Source: Halobacteriales archaeon QH_10_67_13 (GTDB lineage: Archaea; Halobacteriota; Halobacteria; Halobacteriales; Haloarculaceae). Taken from it: a stretch of DNA of 5,902 nt. Position 1 is the first letter of the stretch; each line of letters begins with the position of its first letter. The DNA is taken from positions 1 to 5,902 of the forward strand of contig PXQL01000114.1 in assembly GCA_003021335.1 (NCBI GenBank), in the 5' to 3' direction. The notes under the pieces are model-generated. The model saw only the letters and a program-made list of their open reading frames with translations. It did not search any database and was not told where the DNA came from. Position numbers and translations under genes: made by a program. Below are positions 5,660 through 5,902 of this stretch, piece after piece.

Positions 5660-5902
5660 ATCCTACACGCTCTCGCTGTGGCGCGACGCCCTTGAGGCGG
5701 CCGGACATGAGGTCTGGATCGTCTACCCCGAGAGCAGCTACGACCCCGACAAGCGCGAACTCCCGGTTCCTTCCCTTCCCAACCCGTTCTATCCGGGCTA
5801 CCGCGTGCCGCTGGGCCGGCGTCTCTCCACGCTCCCCGAACTGGATCTCGTCCACTCCCACGGTCCCGGCCCGGCCGGCCTGTTGGGGCTGGTGGCGCTG
5901 CA
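5649..5902 (+). pseudogene. GT4 glycosyltransferase, N-terminal (acceptor) domain lacking its start; runs off the window
   Basis: In the frame starting at 5649 the translation is PDGRSYTLSLWRDALEAAGH, followed by EVWIVYPESSYDPDKREL, then PNPFYPGYRVPLGRRLS and LDLVHSHGPGPAGLLGLVAL to the window end. This is a typical GT4 N-terminal domain as found in haloarchaeal glycosyltransferases: the GGV/DG..YT.. helix, the EVWIVYP strand and the DLVHSHGP loop. Families of this type normally begin about 12-18 residues earlier with a strand such as M-R-V-G-F-F-T-D. Here no ATG, GTG or TTG exists in frame in the 65 or so bases before, and the sequence there is antisense to the other fragment. So the 5' end is lost or displaced. 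Whether the rest of the gene is intact beyond 5902 cannot be seen. Confidence 0.8.

Noticed and set aside
5559..5861. 100-codon minus-strand frame spanning the glycosyltransferase junction
   Set aside because: It is antisense to the plus-strand GT4 N-terminal domain and out of frame with the minus-strand C-terminal half; no domain is recognisable.
1..5902. CRISPR arrays, tRNA/rRNA genes, transposons, defence or toxin-antitoxin systems
   Set aside because: No regularly spaced repeats, tRNA-like folds, transposase/integrase motifs or known defence proteins were seen on either strand.

Overview
The window looks like a piece of a haloarchaeal (class Halobacteria) chromosome. It is GC-rich, and the real reading frames code acidic proteins with few lysines. 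Starts have little or no leader: one strong TATA-like element lies about 25 nt ahead of a GTG start. Several encoded families are typical of halophilic archaea, including a membrane-anchored winged-helix regulator and a small two-CxxC zinc protein. No tRNA, rRNA, CRISPR array, transposase or integrase was seen.

Layout. The left end (2-439, +) is the C-terminal catalytic part of an S9-family serine peptidase. A minus-strand group faces it tail to tail: an FAD-dependent amine/amino-acid oxidoreductase (1282-2359, frameshifted), a 51-residue zinc-ribbon protein overlapping its stop codon (1127-1282), methionine-(R)-sulfoxide reductase msrB (600-1007) and a small DUF2892-type membrane protein (from 590) whose normal C-terminus is missing. 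Across a 134-bp divergent gap, the plus strand carries a DUF3179 protein with a twin-arginine leader (2494-3249), a membrane-anchored winged-helix protein (3260-3733), and a YkgJ-type cysteine-cluster protein with its own promoter (3771-4289). The YkgJ gene converges with a short-chain dehydrogenase (4291-4986, -), with a single base between their stop codons. Upstream of the SDR gene on the same strand is the C-terminal half of a GT4 glycosyltransferase (5044 to about 5643, -). It meets, head to head, an N-terminal GT4 piece on the opposite strand (about 5649 to the window end, +).

How they may work together. The minus-strand group has a redox theme: a flavoenzyme that would normally make H2O2 or reduce a quinone, a small metal-binding protein, and a methionine sulfoxide repair enzyme. 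This grouping is inferred from order and strand only. The plus-strand DUF3179/winged-helix pair is closely spaced and probably co-transcribed.

Main oddity. Three genes within 6 kb are broken: the flavoenzyme (frameshift plus an apparently missing internal segment), the DUF2892 protein (tail lost) and the glycosyltransferase (two halves in inverted orientation). The glycosyltransferase junction is the most striking signal. It could be a real inversion, a fold-back duplication, or an amplification/assembly chimera. I do not see a clearly new multi-gene system here.
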